From Vogesella urethralis (lineage in GTDB: Bacteria; Pseudomonadota; Gammaproteobacteria; Burkholderiales; Chromobacteriaceae), in the NCBI RefSeq assembly GCF_007644045.2, contig NZ_VMDW02000112.1, forward strand, positions 1-56,168: DNA of 56,168 nt, read 5' to 3'. Position numbers and translations under genes: made by a program. Each line of letters starts with the position of its first letter. Position 1 is the first letter of the stretch. The notes below the pieces were generated by a model. The model did not search any database. It was not told where the DNA came from and saw only the letters and a program-made list of their open reading frames with translations. Shown in pieces: positions 27,491 through 36,196 of the stretch.

Positions 27491-29104
27491 TCAGTGGTCT
27501 GCCTTGTCGCGCTCCAGTGGCCCCAGCAGTGGTGCCGGCAGGCGGCGTTCGTTGACCAGCTGCATCAGTGCGGTGACCACATTGGGGTCGAACTGGGTAT
27601 TGGCACGCCCGGCGATGTAATCCAGTACCTCCTGCAGCGGCCACGGTTCTTTGTACGGGCGCTTGTGCAGCAGCGCGTCGAACACGTCCACCACGGCCAC
27701 AATACGGGCCGACAGCGGAATATCCTGGCCTTTGAGTTTGTGCGGGTAGCCGCTGCCGTCAAAGTATTCATGGTGGCCGCCGGCAATGTCGGCGCCCATC
27801 GACAGGTAGCTGACGCCTTCCACCATGGTGCTGGCCTTGCGCAGGATGTTGGCGCCGATAGTGGCGTGCTGCTCCATGATCAGGCGCTCTTCCGGGTCCA
27901 GGCGGCCGGGCTTGAACAGGATATGGTCCGGGGTTCCCACTTTGCCTACGTCGTGCAGGATACTGGCCATGCCGATCATTTCCATGAAGCGAGGTGTCAG
28001 ATCTTGGCTATACACGCCCATGCGCTGCAGTTCGCCGGCAATGGCATCACTTAGCAGCTGAACGCGTAGTACGTGTTCACCGGTATCGGTATCGCGGAAT
28101 TCGGCCAGATCGGCTAGCGCGACGACGGTGGCCTCCTGTGAGCTGATCAGCTGCGAGTACAGATACAGGTTGTCGTAGGCGGAAGAGATGCGCTGACAAT
28201 ACACCTCCAGCAGGCTGCGCTCCACGTCTTCCAGCGGCCACGGCGGCGAGAAGTGCACCACGAATTCGCGACCGTTCTGCGACGAGATGTACAGGATATC
28301 CAGCGGGTGGCGGTAGACGTTCACCTTGTTGCTTAACGCTTCCTTGATGGCGGCGTGCAGGTCGGGGAAGTTGCGGGCGATTTCGCTATCGTTCTTGTTC
28401 AGCAAGCCCTCAAACGCACCGGTAGCGGCCAGTACTTCCAGCTGTGGGCGGCCGGCATTGTGCGTGTTTTCCATGCACAGCACGCCATCCGTTCCCACGT
28501 CCAGAATGGCGCTGATCTGCTTCAGTACGCCGGACGCAAACTCTTTCAGCGAGCGCAGCCGGTACAGGTCGCTGGCGCCTTCCAGGATCTTGGACAGGCC
28601 CTGGCGGTTTTTCTCGATGGCGATCAGGTTTTCGTAAGCGCGCAGCGAGGCGATGACGGTGGTGAACAGCTTTTGCACCGTCAGCTCGGTTTTGGTTTTG
28701 TAGTCGTTGATGTCGTAATTGAGGATGACTTCCTGCTCTGGCGCCTGCCCGGGCTGACCGGTACGCAGCACGATACGCGACACGGTATTGCCCAGTTCAT
28801 TGCGGATGCGCTCCACCAGGCGCAAACCGGCGTCGTCGGTTTCCATCACCACGTCTAACAGGATCAGCGCGATATCGGGGTGCTGGCGCAGTAGCTCGAA
28901 GCCTTCGGCGGCGCTGTAAGCACTGTGCAGGGCGAGCGGACGTTCTTTGTAGCGCAGGTCCTTGATGGCGAGGCGAGTAGCACTGTGGACGTCCTTTTCA
29001 TCATCGATGATCAGCACGTTCCAAGGGCGGCGTTGCGGTGTACCGCATTCCGGTTCGCTAATGTCATCCAGCAGCCAGTCTTCGTTGTTGTTCAGTTCGC
29101 TCAT
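27491..29104 (-). CDS. Response regulator with DUF3369 and HD-GYP domains (putative c-di-GMP phosphodiesterase)
   Basis: A 537-aa two-component output protein. An N-terminal receiver domain (VLIIDDEKDVHSATRLAI near residue 30, with the phospho-Asp in ALILLDVVME near 84) is followed by a DUF3369 sensor-like domain and a C-terminal HD-GYP domain. The metal and catalytic residues are present: HDVGKVGTPD near residue 385 and HHEYFDGSGYP near 445. Such proteins hydrolyse c-di-GMP to GMP. The gene lies 9 bp after the histidine kinase on the same strand, so the kinase is the likely partner, but that kinase is interrupted by a stop codon. A terminator at 27445-27475 follows. Confidence 0.92.
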   Translation of the reverse strand: MSELNNNEDWLLDDISEPECGTPQRRPWNVLIIDDEKDVHSATRLAIKDLRYKERPLALHSAYSAAEGFELLRQHPDIALILLDVVMETDDAGLRLVERIRNELGNTVSRIVLRTGQPGQAPEQEVILNYDINDYKTKTELTVQKLFTTVIASLRAYENLIAIEKNRQGLSKILEGASDLYRLRSLKEFASGVLKQISAILDVGTDGVLCMENTHNAGRPQLEVLAATGAFEGLLNKNDSEIARNFPDLHAAIKEALSNKVNVYRHPLDILYISSQNGREFVVHFSPPWPLEDVERSLLEVYCQRISSAYDNLYLYSQLISSQEATVVALADLAEFRDTDTGEHVLRVQLLSDAIAGELQRMGVYSQDLTPRFMEMIGMASILHDVGKVGTPDHILFKPGRLDPEERLIMEQHATIGANILRKASTMVEGVSYLSMGADIAGGHHEYFDGSGYPHKLKGQDIPLSARIVAVVDVFDALLHKRPYKEPWPLQEVLDYIAGRANTQFDPNVVTALMQLVNERRLPAPLLGPLERDKADH

Positions 29105-29113
29105 GCTGGTTCC

Positions 29114-30643
29114 TTACGCTTGTTGTTCTGGTGCCACGCAGGGCAGGGTTACGGTAAAGCGGGTCCCCTCTCCCACCATACTGTCCACGGTAATGTTACC
29201 CCCCAGGCGCTTGAAGACAATATTGAAGACGATGTGCAAGCCCAGACCGCTGCCGCCATTGCCCCGCTTGGTAGTGAAGAAGGGCTCGAAAATGCGTTCC
29301 AGATTGTCTTTGGGGATGCCGCGACCGTCGTCGCTGACCAGCAAGCGCACCCGGTTGCCGGACAAGGTATCGGCTTTCAGCAAGATGGTGCCTTCCTGCT
29401 CTTCATCATAGGCATGAAGCAGGGCATTCATCACCAGATTTGTGACCACCTGCGACAAGGCGCCGGGAAAACTGTCCATATCCAGCCCTTCCGGGCAGTC
29501 GATTTCCACCTGGATGTGCGAACGTCGCAGCTTGGGCCGCAGGCTGGTAATGACTTCGTGCAGGTATTCGTTCAGGTCGAAGGTGCGGCGCGCCTCGCTG
29601 GTCTGGTCTACCGCCACTTGCTTGAAGCTGTGGATCAGGTTGGCCGCCCGTTCGGCGTTACTCAGGATCAGGGCCGACGATTCTTCCGCATTTTGCAGGT
29701 AATCCTGCAACTCGCTTTTCTTGATCTGGCCGCTGCTGAACTGGCTGACAATCTGCTGGGTTGCCAGCGACAGGTGCGAGGCGGCGGTGAGGGTAATGCC
29801 GACCGGGGTATTGATCTCGTGTGCCACGCCGGCTACCAGTCCGCCTAGCGAGGCCAGCTTTTCGGTGCGGATCAGCGTGTCCTGGGTATCCAGCAGTTGC
29901 TGATAGGCGCTTTCGGCGCGTTCTTTTTGCTCAAGTGCGCCGGACTCGGCGTCGCGGCGTAGTACCAGTTCCTTGCTGATTTTCTGGGTAATGGCATTGA
30001 CGCCGTGTACCAGCTCCGAAAACTCGGAAAAGCGGGCTTCCGGCAGCATGATGTTTTCGTTGGCCTCCAGCCGCGAGGCCCGCACCAGCGCAGCGTGCAG
30101 CTCCTTGATCGGCGAGAACACATAGCCGCGCAGCAGCAACATCAGGATGATGGACAGGCTGACGGCCACCAGCACCGCCTGTATCACCTGGCGCAGGATT
30201 TCGCTTTCAATGCGGTCGTTGATACGGGCGCGCGACAGATAGATGGTGACATTGCCCAGGTTATCGCGCTGCTGGTACAGCACCGGTAGCACCAGGCTCT
30301 CGTCGGCTTTGACCGTTTCGTCTTTCTTCAGATTGACCACTCGGCCATCGGGCAGGTTCTGGTGGCCCAGGTACAGGCCGGCGTCGCCTTCGACCCGCAT
30401 ACCCACCACGGCGGCAGATTCCAGCTCGGCGTCCAGCGTGAGGCGGATGAACTCGTCGTCCAGCTGCCATACGCCGTGCGGCAGCGACAGCGCCAGCCGT
30501 TGTTTCAGGCCGTCCTTCAGCGCTTGGTAATCCTGTTCTTCCAGCGCCAGCGTACTGCGGTACTAGGCAAAGCCGGTAGCGCCCAGTACCAGCAGCAGGG
30601 CAAACAGGATCCAGATCAGCAAGCGTACCTTGATGCTATGCAT
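29114..30643 (-). pseudogene. Sensor histidine kinase interrupted by an in-frame amber codon
   Basis: From the ATG at 30643 the frame reads [23 protein letters not shown], a clear first membrane segment, then meets TAG at 30565-30563 (codon 27). The same frame continues open for another 482 codons to the normal end at 29114. The rest holds a periplasmic sensor segment, a second membrane span (VLVAVSLSIILMLLLRGYVF), a HAMP-like linker, a HisKA box (AGVAHEINTPVG, His near codon 273) and an ATPase domain (NLVMNALLHAY, DDGRGIP, GSGLGLHI). A GTG or ATG restart near 30409-30400 could yield a 431-aa protein lacking the first membrane segment. TAG is one change from TGG or CAG. Real nonsense mutation and assembly error cannot be told apart here. 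It precedes the HD-GYP regulator by 9 bp. Confidence 0.85.
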
Positions 30644-30789
30644 GGTCGTTCCGTATTTCGGTTTGTTGTTTCATCTTACGACAGCGTGGCGGTGCTTTTG
30701 CGCAAAAAAGCGTACGGGTCTGGCCGTGGTGTGATGGACGTCGCCAAAATGCCGCAGCGGCCAACCCTGCCAGCGGTAGGGGTTGGGGG

Positions 30790-30817
30790 CTTGAAATCGG
30801 TGCGGCCAACCCTATCT
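30790..30817 (+). promoter_or_regulatory. Sigma-32 type heat-shock promoter of htpG
   Basis: CTTGAAA (30790-30796) and CCCTATCT (30810-30817) match the sigma-32 consensus (CTTGAAA and CCCCATNT) with a 13-base spacer. Transcription would begin near 30824, some 30 bases before the htpG ATG. Nine bases of an exact GTTGGCCGCA repeat (minus strand) fill the end of the spacer. Confidence 0.8.
30801..30810 (-). repeat. GTTGGCCGCA repeat, in the htpG promoter
   Basis: Exact copy on the minus strand, lying in the spacer and touching the first base of the -10 element. A one-mismatch copy lies at 30757-30766. Confidence 0.9.
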
Positions 30818-30852
30818 TGCGCTTACCGTCGTTAATTACTCAGACAGACACT

Positions 30853-32757
30853 ATGAGCGCACAGAAAGAAACCCTGGGTTTTCAGACCGAAGTCAAACAG
30901 CTTTTGAAGCTGATGATCCACTCCCTGTACTCCAACAAGGAGATCTTCCTGCGTGAGCTGGTTTCCAACGCCAGCGATGCGGCCGACAAGCTGCGTTTCG
31001 AGGGCCTGAACAATGCGGCCCTGTTCGAGAACGACCCGGATCTGAAAATCCGCATCGCGGTAGACAGCGATGCCAAGACCATCACCATCACCGACAACGG
31101 CATCGGCATGAGCCGTGACGAAGTGATCGCCAACATCGGTACCATCGCCAAGTCCGGTACCAAGGCTTTCTTCGAGCAGCTGTCCGGCGACGCCAAGAAA
31201 GACGCCAACCTGATCGGCCAGTTCGGTGTGGGCTTTTACTCGGCCTTCATCGTGGCCGACAAGGTCACGCTGACCACCCGCCGTGCCGGCGCTGCTGCCA
31301 GTGAAGGCGTGCGCTGGGAGTCGGCCGGTGAGGGCGACTTCACGCTGGAGCAGGTAGAAAAAGCCGAGCGCGGTACCGAGATCGTGCTGCACCTGAAAGA
31401 GGGCAACGAGGAATTCCTCAACGACTGGTCGCTGAAGCGCATCGTGCGTACCTATTCCGACCACATCTCCATCCCCATCGAGATGAAAAAGGGCAACAGC
31501 TACGGCGAAAACGGCGAAGTCATCGTCAGCGACGACTTTGAAACCGTCAACGAAGCCTCCGCGCTGTGGACCCGCAGCAAGAACGACATCAGCGAAGAGC
31601 AGTACAAGGAGTTCTACAAGCACGTTGCCCACGACTTCACCGACCCGCTGGCCTGGAGCCACGCCCGCGTCGAAGGCCGCCAGGAGTACACCGAGCTGCT
31701 GTACATCCCGTCGCGCGCCCCGTTCGACATGTGGGACCGCGACCGCAAGCAGGGTGTGAAACTGTACGTGCGCCGCGTGTTCATCATGGAAGACAGCAAC
31801 AAGCTGATGCCGCAGTACCTGCGCTTCGTGCGCGGCGTTATCGACAGCAACGACCTGCCGCTGAACGTGTCGCGCGAAATCCTGCAGGAATCGAAGGACA
31901 TCGACGCCATCCGCGCCGGCTGCGTGAAGAAAGTGCTGGGCCTGCTGGAAGACCTGGCCAATAACCAGCCGGAAAAATACGCCGACTTCTGGAAAGAATT
32001 CGGCCAGGTGCTGAAAGAAGGCGTCGGCGAAGACTTCGGCAACAAGGAGCGCATCGCCAAGCTGCTGCGCTTCGTGTCCACCGCGAGCGACGGCGACGTA
32101 CCCACCGTGTCGCTGGCGGACTATGTTGGCCGCATGAAAGAAGGCCAGGACAAAATCTACTTCATCACTGCCGATACGCTGTCTGCCGCGCGTAACAGCC
32201 CGCACCTGGAAGTATTCAAGAAGAAGGGTGTGGAGGTGCTGCTGCTGACCGACCGCGTCGACGAGTGGGTGACCGGCTCGCTGACCGAGTTTGATGGCAA
32301 GAAGCTGCAATCGGTGGCCAAAGGCGCGCTGGACTTGGGCGCGCTGGAAGACGAAGCCGACAAGGAAGCGCAAAAGCAGGTGGAAGAAGCCGCCAAGCCG
32401 GTGGTAGAGCTGGTACAGAAAGCGCTGGGCGAACGTGTGAAGGACGTCCGTGCCACCGCCCGCCTGACCGATAGCCCGGCTTGCCTGGTGGTGGGCGAGC
32501 ACGACATGAGTGCCCACCTAGAGCGCATGCTGAAAGCCGCCGGCCAGCCGGTACCGGAAGGTGCCAAGCCGACGCTGGAAATCAACCCCGAGCACGTGCT
32601 GGTGAAACGCCTGGCCGCCGAGTCCGACGACAACCGTCGCGAAGACCTGGCCAATGTGCTGTACGACCAGGCGCTGCTGGCCGAAGGCGGCAAGCTGGAA
32701 GACCCGGCCGCGTTCGTGAAGCGCATCAACAAGCTGATGCTGGAACTGTCGGCCTGA
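30853..32757 (+). CDS. htpG: Molecular chaperone HtpG (Hsp90)
   Basis: ATP-dependent chaperone of the Hsp90 family in the cytoplasm. The 634-aa product has the GHKL ATP site: [18 protein letters not shown] near residue 24, DNGIGM near 83, and [11 protein letters not shown] near 120. The middle and C-terminal dimer domains are complete ([20 protein letters not shown] near 330). The ATG at 30853 gives [18 protein letters not shown], the normal start; the ribosome site is weak. A sigma-32 promoter lies just upstream and a terminator follows at 32783-32806. Confidence 0.97.
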   Translation: MSAQKETLGFQTEVKQLLKLMIHSLYSNKEIFLRELVSNASDAADKLRFEGLNNAALFENDPDLKIRIAVDSDAKTITITDNGIGMSRDEVIANIGTIAKSGTKAFFEQLSGDAKKDANLIGQFGVGFYSAFIVADKVTLTTRRAGAAASEGVRWESAGEGDFTLEQVEKAERGTEIVLHLKEGNEEFLNDWSLKRIVRTYSDHISIPIEMKKGNSYGENGEVIVSDDFETVNEASALWTRSKNDISEEQYKEFYKHVAHDFTDPLAWSHARVEGRQEYTELLYIPSRAPFDMWDRDRKQGVKLYVRRVFIMEDSNKLMPQYLRFVRGVIDSNDLPLNVSREILQESKDIDAIRAGCVKKVLGLLEDLANNQPEKYADFWKEFGQVLKEGVGEDFGNKERIAKLLRFVSTASDGDVPTVSLADYVGRMKEGQDKIYFITADTLSAARNSPHLEVFKKKGVEVLLLTDRVDEWVTGSLTEFDGKKLQSVAKGALDLGALEDEADKEAQKQVEEAAKPVVELVQKALGERVKDVRATARLTDSPACLVVGEHDMSAHLERMLKAAGQPVPEGAKPTLEINPEHVLVKRLAAESDDNRREDLANVLYDQALLAEGGKLEDPAAFVKRINKLMLELSA

Positions 32758-32765
32758 GGCTGAAG

Positions 32766-32775
32766 GTTGGCCGCA
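32766..32775 (+). repeat. GTTGGCCGCA repeat, intergenic
   Basis: Exact copy in the AAGGTTGGCCGCA form, eight bases after the htpG stop and before its terminator. Confidence 0.9.
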
Positions 32776-32782
32776 CGCTGCT

Positions 32783-32806
32783 AGCCGCTCTTCGGGGCGG
32801 CTTTTT
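32783..32806 (+). terminator. Intrinsic terminator of htpG
   Basis: AGCCGC (32783-32788) pairs with GCGGCT (32797-32802), followed by a run of five T. Confidence 0.8.
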
Positions 32807-32863
32807 CTTGCCTGCCGGCGGCCCGCGACGGCTAGCCGGTCTGCCGTTCGCTTTTCTTTGCGT

Positions 32864-32893
32864 GTCTTTTTGCCGATTCTGTGGCAAAAAGAC
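32864..32893. repeat. 11-bp stem-loop upstream of the exonuclease gene
   Basis: GTCTTTTTGCC (32864-32874) and GGCAAAAAGAC (32883-32893) are perfect reverse complements, loop GATTCTGT. It sits 26 bp before the start of the next gene. The T-run and A-run arms make it terminator-like in both directions, so it may limit read-through or be an attenuator. Confidence 0.5.
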
Positions 32894-32918
32894 GCTTTGC
32901 CCGTTTGCCGTTATCGCC

Positions 32919-33512
32919 ATGAAGATTACCCGCCATATCCCGAAAGAAGAAATCAAGGCGCTGCCGCCGTTTGCCGCGCTGGGCCTGGCGCAGATCACGC
33001 TGGTACGCGACGACGCCGCGCTGGCGGCCGCCATTGACGCCCTGCAGGGCCACACCGTGCTGGGTTTTGATACCGAGTCGCGGCCAACCTTCCACAAGGG
33101 CCAGCAGCCCACCGGGCCGCACCTGGTGCAGTTGGCCAGCGCCGACCACGCCTGGCTGTTTCCGCTGGGGGAGGGGCCGATGCCGGCGCCGCTGGCCCAG
33201 TTGCTGTCACGCCCGGGCCTGACGCTGGCCGGTTTCGACCTCAGCTCCGACCGTGCCCACCTGAAAAACCGCTTCGGCGTGACTGATCTGAACCTGCTGG
33301 ACCTGGGCAACCTGTTCCAGTGCGAGGACAAGCGGCTGACCATTGGCGCCGTGCAGGCAGTGGCGCAGCTGTTCGGCCAGTATTTCCGCAAGTCGAAAAA
33401 GCAGTCCACCTCCAACTGGTCGCTGCGCGAGCTGTCCGACGCGCAGCAGCTGTACGCGGCCAACGATGCTTGGGTAGCATGGCGGGTGTGGCAGGCGCTG
33501 CAGCCGGCTTGA
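32919..33512 (+). CDS. 3'-5' exonuclease domain protein (DEDDy, RNase D-like)
   Basis: A 197-aa single-domain nuclease of the DnaQ-like superfamily. Exo I is FDTES (near residue 50), Exo II is AGFDLSSDRAHL (near 107) and Exo III is the tyrosine type YAANDAWVAW (near 181), giving the DEDDy set of the RNase D/WRN group. It has no HRDC domains. Whether it acts on RNA or DNA is unknown. The ATG at 32919 is preferred over the much longer upstream frame, which only shadows the end of htpG. It is followed after 75 bp by a second DEDD nuclease gene. Confidence 0.83.
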   Translation: MKITRHIPKEEIKALPPFAALGLAQITLVRDDAALAAAIDALQGHTVLGFDTESRPTFHKGQQPTGPHLVQLASADHAWLFPLGEGPMPAPLAQLLSRPGLTLAGFDLSSDRAHLKNRFGVTDLNLLDLGNLFQCEDKRLTIGAVQAVAQLFGQYFRKSKKQSTSNWSLRELSDAQQLYAANDAWVAWRVWQALQPA

Positions 33513-33587
33513 CCCCGGCTGTCACTGTGATAGGCTGCGCCTCCTGCCTGCGGGCAGCCTTCACGTCGAATTTTCCGAGTATTTTCA

Positions 33588-35003
33588 ATGCTGTTTGAGC
33601 AAGCCCTGGCCATCGTGGACCTGGAAACCACCGGTGGCCATATCACCCGCGACCGGATTACCGAAGTCGGCCTGATCCTGGTGGACGGCGAGCGCGTGGA
33701 GCGCATCGACTTCCTGGTCAACCCGGGGCAGACCATCCCCGCCTTCATCGAACAGATGACCGGCATCAGCAATGCGATGGTGGCCGACGCGCCGCCGTTT
33801 GCCGACATCGCCGCCGAGCTGCTGGAAAAGCTGCAGGGCCGCCTGTTCATCGCGCACAACGTGCGTTTCGACTACGGCTTCCTGAAGAACGAATTCAAAC
33901 GCGTCGGCCTGAGCTTCCGCAGCGACGTGCTATGCACCGTCAAGCTGTCGCGCCGGCTGTACCCGCAGCACTACAAGCACAACCTCGACAGCATCATCGC
34001 CCGCCACGGCATTGTGCTGGCCGAACGCCATCGCGCGCTGGCCGACGCCGAAGCGGTGTACCAGTTCTTGCAGCAAACGTTGCAGACGCTGGGCCGGCAG
34101 ACGGTGGAAGATGCCGCCCGCGAACTGATGGCCTTGCCGTCGGTGCCGCCGGGGCTGGACCCGGAAGTGGTGGACAACCTGCCCGACGTGCCCGGCGTCT
34201 ACCTGTTCTTTGACGAGAAGCGGCTGCCGCTGTACGTGGGCAAGAGCGTCAACCTGCGCAGCCGCGTGTTGTCGCACTTCAGCGGTGACCACCGCCAGCA
34301 CAAGGAAATGCGCATCAGCCAGGAAATCCGGCACGTGGAGTGGGTGGAGACCGTGGGCGAGTTCGGCGCCTTGCTGCTGGAACTGCAGCTGATCAAGGAC
34401 AAGAAGCCGCTGCACAACCAGCGCGGCCGGCTGGAACAGGAGCTGTGCACGTTGCAGTTGGCGCGCGATGGCGATGGCTTTCTGCTGCCGCGCATCGTCT
34501 ACGCCCGCGATATGGACTTTGCCCGCCTGGATGCCATTTACGGCCTGTTCCGTACCCAGAAAGAGGCCAAAAAGGCGCTGACCGAGCTGTGCGAGGCCAA
34601 CGGCCTCTGCCAGACCTGTCTGCAGCTGGAAAAGCGCGGCGCACGCAAGGGCGCCTGCTTTGCCTACCAGATCGGCCGCTGCAAGGGCGCCTGTATCGGC
34701 AAGGAAGACGCCGACCATCACAACCTGCGCCTGCTGCATGCGCTGGGCAAGATCAAGGTGAAAAGCTGGCCGTACCCGGGGCCGGTGGCGGTACGCGAGA
34801 CCGACCCGGTGAGCGGCGAGTGGGAAGAGCACCTGTTCGACCGCTGGTGTTACCTGGGTAGCCGCCGCGACGAGGCGCAGGCGCCGCAGGGCACGCCGCG
34901 CTTTGATGTGGATACCTATAAGCTGCTGGCGTCGTTCATCAAGAAGCCGATGGACAACGCCGAGCTGCGCCAGCTGGCGCCTGCCAGCGCTTCTGTTGCA
35001 TAA
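33588..35003 (+). CDS. DnaQ-type exonuclease fused to a GIY-YIG (UvrC-like) nuclease domain
   Basis: A 471-aa fusion protein. Residues 1-170 are a DEDDh exonuclease like the Pol III epsilon subunit: Exo I AIVDLETTGG near residue 8, Exo II IAHNVRFDYGFL near 88 and Exo III HRALADAEAV near 147. Residues 195-290 are a GIY-YIG domain (DVPGVYLFFDEKRLPLYVGKS near 199), resembling UvrC and Cho; a cysteine-containing stretch (CQTCLQLEKRGARKGACF near 344) follows, also like Cho/UvrC. The combination suggests a DNA repair nuclease that incises and resects. The TAA stop lies two bases before the left arm of a terminator split by the 35026-35391 element. Confidence 0.87.
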   Translation: MLFEQALAIVDLETTGGHITRDRITEVGLILVDGERVERIDFLVNPGQTIPAFIEQMTGISNAMVADAPPFADIAAELLEKLQGRLFIAHNVRFDYGFLKNEFKRVGLSFRSDVLCTVKLSRRLYPQHYKHNLDSIIARHGIVLAERHRALADAEAVYQFLQQTLQTLGRQTVEDAARELMALPSVPPGLDPEVVDNLPDVPGVYLFFDEKRLPLYVGKSVNLRSRVLSHFSGDHRQHKEMRISQEIRHVEWVETVGEFGALLLELQLIKDKKPLHNQRGRLEQELCTLQLARDGDGFLLPRIVYARDMDFARLDAIYGLFRTQKEAKKALTELCEANGLCQTCLQLEKRGARKGACFAYQIGRCKGACIGKEDADHHNLRLLHALGKIKVKSWPYPGPVAVRETDPVSGEWEEHLFDRWCYLGSRRDEAQAPQGTPRFDVDTYKLLASFIKKPMDNAELRQLAPASASVA

Positions 35004-35428
35004 AGCACAAGGCCACCCGCAGGGTTAATGCCAGTCAGTTAGGCGAATGTGCTTGGTTTTCAAGTAGCAGGACGTGAGTGAAGCGCCCCATCCCGTTGGC
35101 GCGAGCCGGTCAAAATGGTGCGCCCCAGGTTTTAAGACGCCGATTTGTTTGAGCCCCGAGCCGTTAGCGAGGGGCGAGTTCGGCGGCGCCTGGGGCGTGC
35201 CATTTTGGACGGGGTTTCGAGCAGCCCCGGGTTGCGGGGGAATGAAAAGGGGGCGGCAATCCGCCCCCTTTCCCGTCTGCCGGGCGGAACCGGCATGTAA
35301 ACATCGTCCGCATCGCGGACACAAAAGCATTCCTGAAAGCAGCAAACTCCTAGCCAAAAAGACGCCAGTCAGCGTTAACTGACTAGCATTAACCCGCAGG
35401 GTGGCCTTGTGCTTTTAACGGCGTGTGA
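35004..35428. other. 425-bp gap: split bidirectional terminator plus inserted element
   Basis: Between the fusion nuclease (plus) and motC (minus). Flanks AAAGCACAAGGCC (35002-35014) and GGCCTTGTGCTTT (35403-35415) are perfect reverse complements; joined through one copy of ACCCGCAGGGT they would form a 17-bp stem with a GCA loop and A/T-run sides, an ideal terminator for two convergent genes. The inserted element occupies the rest. No coding gene is supported. Confidence 0.8.
35026..35391. mobile_element. MITE with IS4-like ends, 366 bp, flanked by an 11-bp target duplication
   Basis: Terminal inverted repeats are TAATGCCAGTCAGTTA (35026-35041) and, reversed, TAATGCTAGTCAGTTA (35376-35391), 15 of 16 matching. 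The direct repeat ACCCGCAGGGT flanks it exactly (35015-35025 and 35392-35402). As I recall, IS4 of E. coli ends TAATGCCGATCAGTTAAG and duplicates 10-13 bp, so a non-autonomous IS4-group element is likely. The inside has no transposase; it holds a nested palindrome (35112-35129 against 35189-35206, two mismatches) and a terminator-like stem AAAGGGGGCGG/CCGCCCCCTTT at 35246-35271. Confidence 0.82.
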
Positions 35429-36178
35429 TTAGCTGTTGATGCTGGCAAAACCGCGCAGCCGGGCCTCGATCAGGCGCGGGTTTTCGCCGTTGGCGATGGC
35501 CACTACGCCTTCCATCACCAGCTCCTTGGCAGTACTTTCCAGCCGGATCAGGTGTTTCAGCTTGGTGGCCATCGGCAGGAACAGCAGGTTGGCCGCACCC
35601 ACACCGTACACGGTGGCGACGAAAGCCACGGCAATGCCGCCACCCAGCTTCGACGGGTCGGACAGGTTTTCCATCACGTGGATCAGGCCCAGCACGGCCC
35701 CCAGAATACCCATGGTGGGCGAGTAGCCACCGGCCGATTCCCAGATCTTGGCGGCTTGCTTGCGGCTGTGTTCGTGGCTATCCAGCTCGGTTTCCAGTAC
35801 TTCGCGGATGCTTTGCGGCTCGCCACCGTCCACCAGCATCTGCAATGCCTTCTTGGTGAACGGGTCTTTCTGGCTGTTGACGAAGCCTTCCAGCGCCAGC
35901 AGGCCGCCACGGCGCGAGGTCTGGCTCCAGGTGACGATCTCGCGGATCTGCTTGTCGTATTCGAACAGCGGCGGGCTGAATACCCAGCGTGCCATGCGCA
36001 GGCCGGTGACAAACTGCTTGGGCGTGCTTTGCAGCATCACCGCGCTGGCCGTGCCACCGATAACGATAAGAAAGGCAGTGAGCTGCAGCAGCGAGCCCAG
36101 GTGGCCGCCTTCCAGCGCCTGGCCGGCCAGGATGGCGGTGAGGCCACCCAGCACGGCAACGATACTGATCTTGTCCAA
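35429..36178 (-). CDS. motC: Flagellar motor stator protein, MotA/PomA family (MotC-type)
   Basis: A 249-aa inner-membrane ion-channel subunit of the flagellar stator. Four membrane segments are visible (VAVLGGLTAILAGQALEGG; LTAFLIVIGGTASAVM; TMGILGAVLGLIHVM; AVAFVATVYGVGAANLLFLP). The sequence lies downstream of fliA, where pseudomonads have motC-motD. Here no motD/motB partner follows; the strand is interrupted by the terminator and the MITE. The start is a TTG at 36178, giving MDKISIVAVLGG as in relatives. Repeat copy at 35588-35597, read as Ala-Ala-Asn. Confidence 0.87.
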   Translation of the reverse strand: MDKISIVAVLGGLTAILAGQALEGGHLGSLLQLTAFLIVIGGTASAVMLQSTPKQFVTGLRMARWVFSPPLFEYDKQIREIVTWSQTSRRGGLLALEGFVNSQKDPFTKKALQMLVDGGEPQSIREVLETELDSHEHSRKQAAKIWESAGGYSPTMGILGAVLGLIHVMENLSDPSKLGGGIAVAFVATVYGVGAANLLFLPMATKLKHLIRLESTAKELVMEGVVAIANGENPRLIEARLRGFASINS

Positions 36179-36196
36179 AGTCGGTTTTCTCTAGGT

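Noticed and set aside
35074-35382. 102-aa open frame inside the intergenic element (GEFGGAWGVPFWTGF..)
   Set aside because: It lies wholly inside the MITE, overlaps its palindromes and has no ribosome site or codon bias; such frames recur as artefacts of repeats.
35002-35416. Integron attC or CRISPR-like repeat
   Set aside because: The ends match an IS4-type element with a target duplication; there is no integrase core site, no repeat-spacer series and no cas gene in the window.
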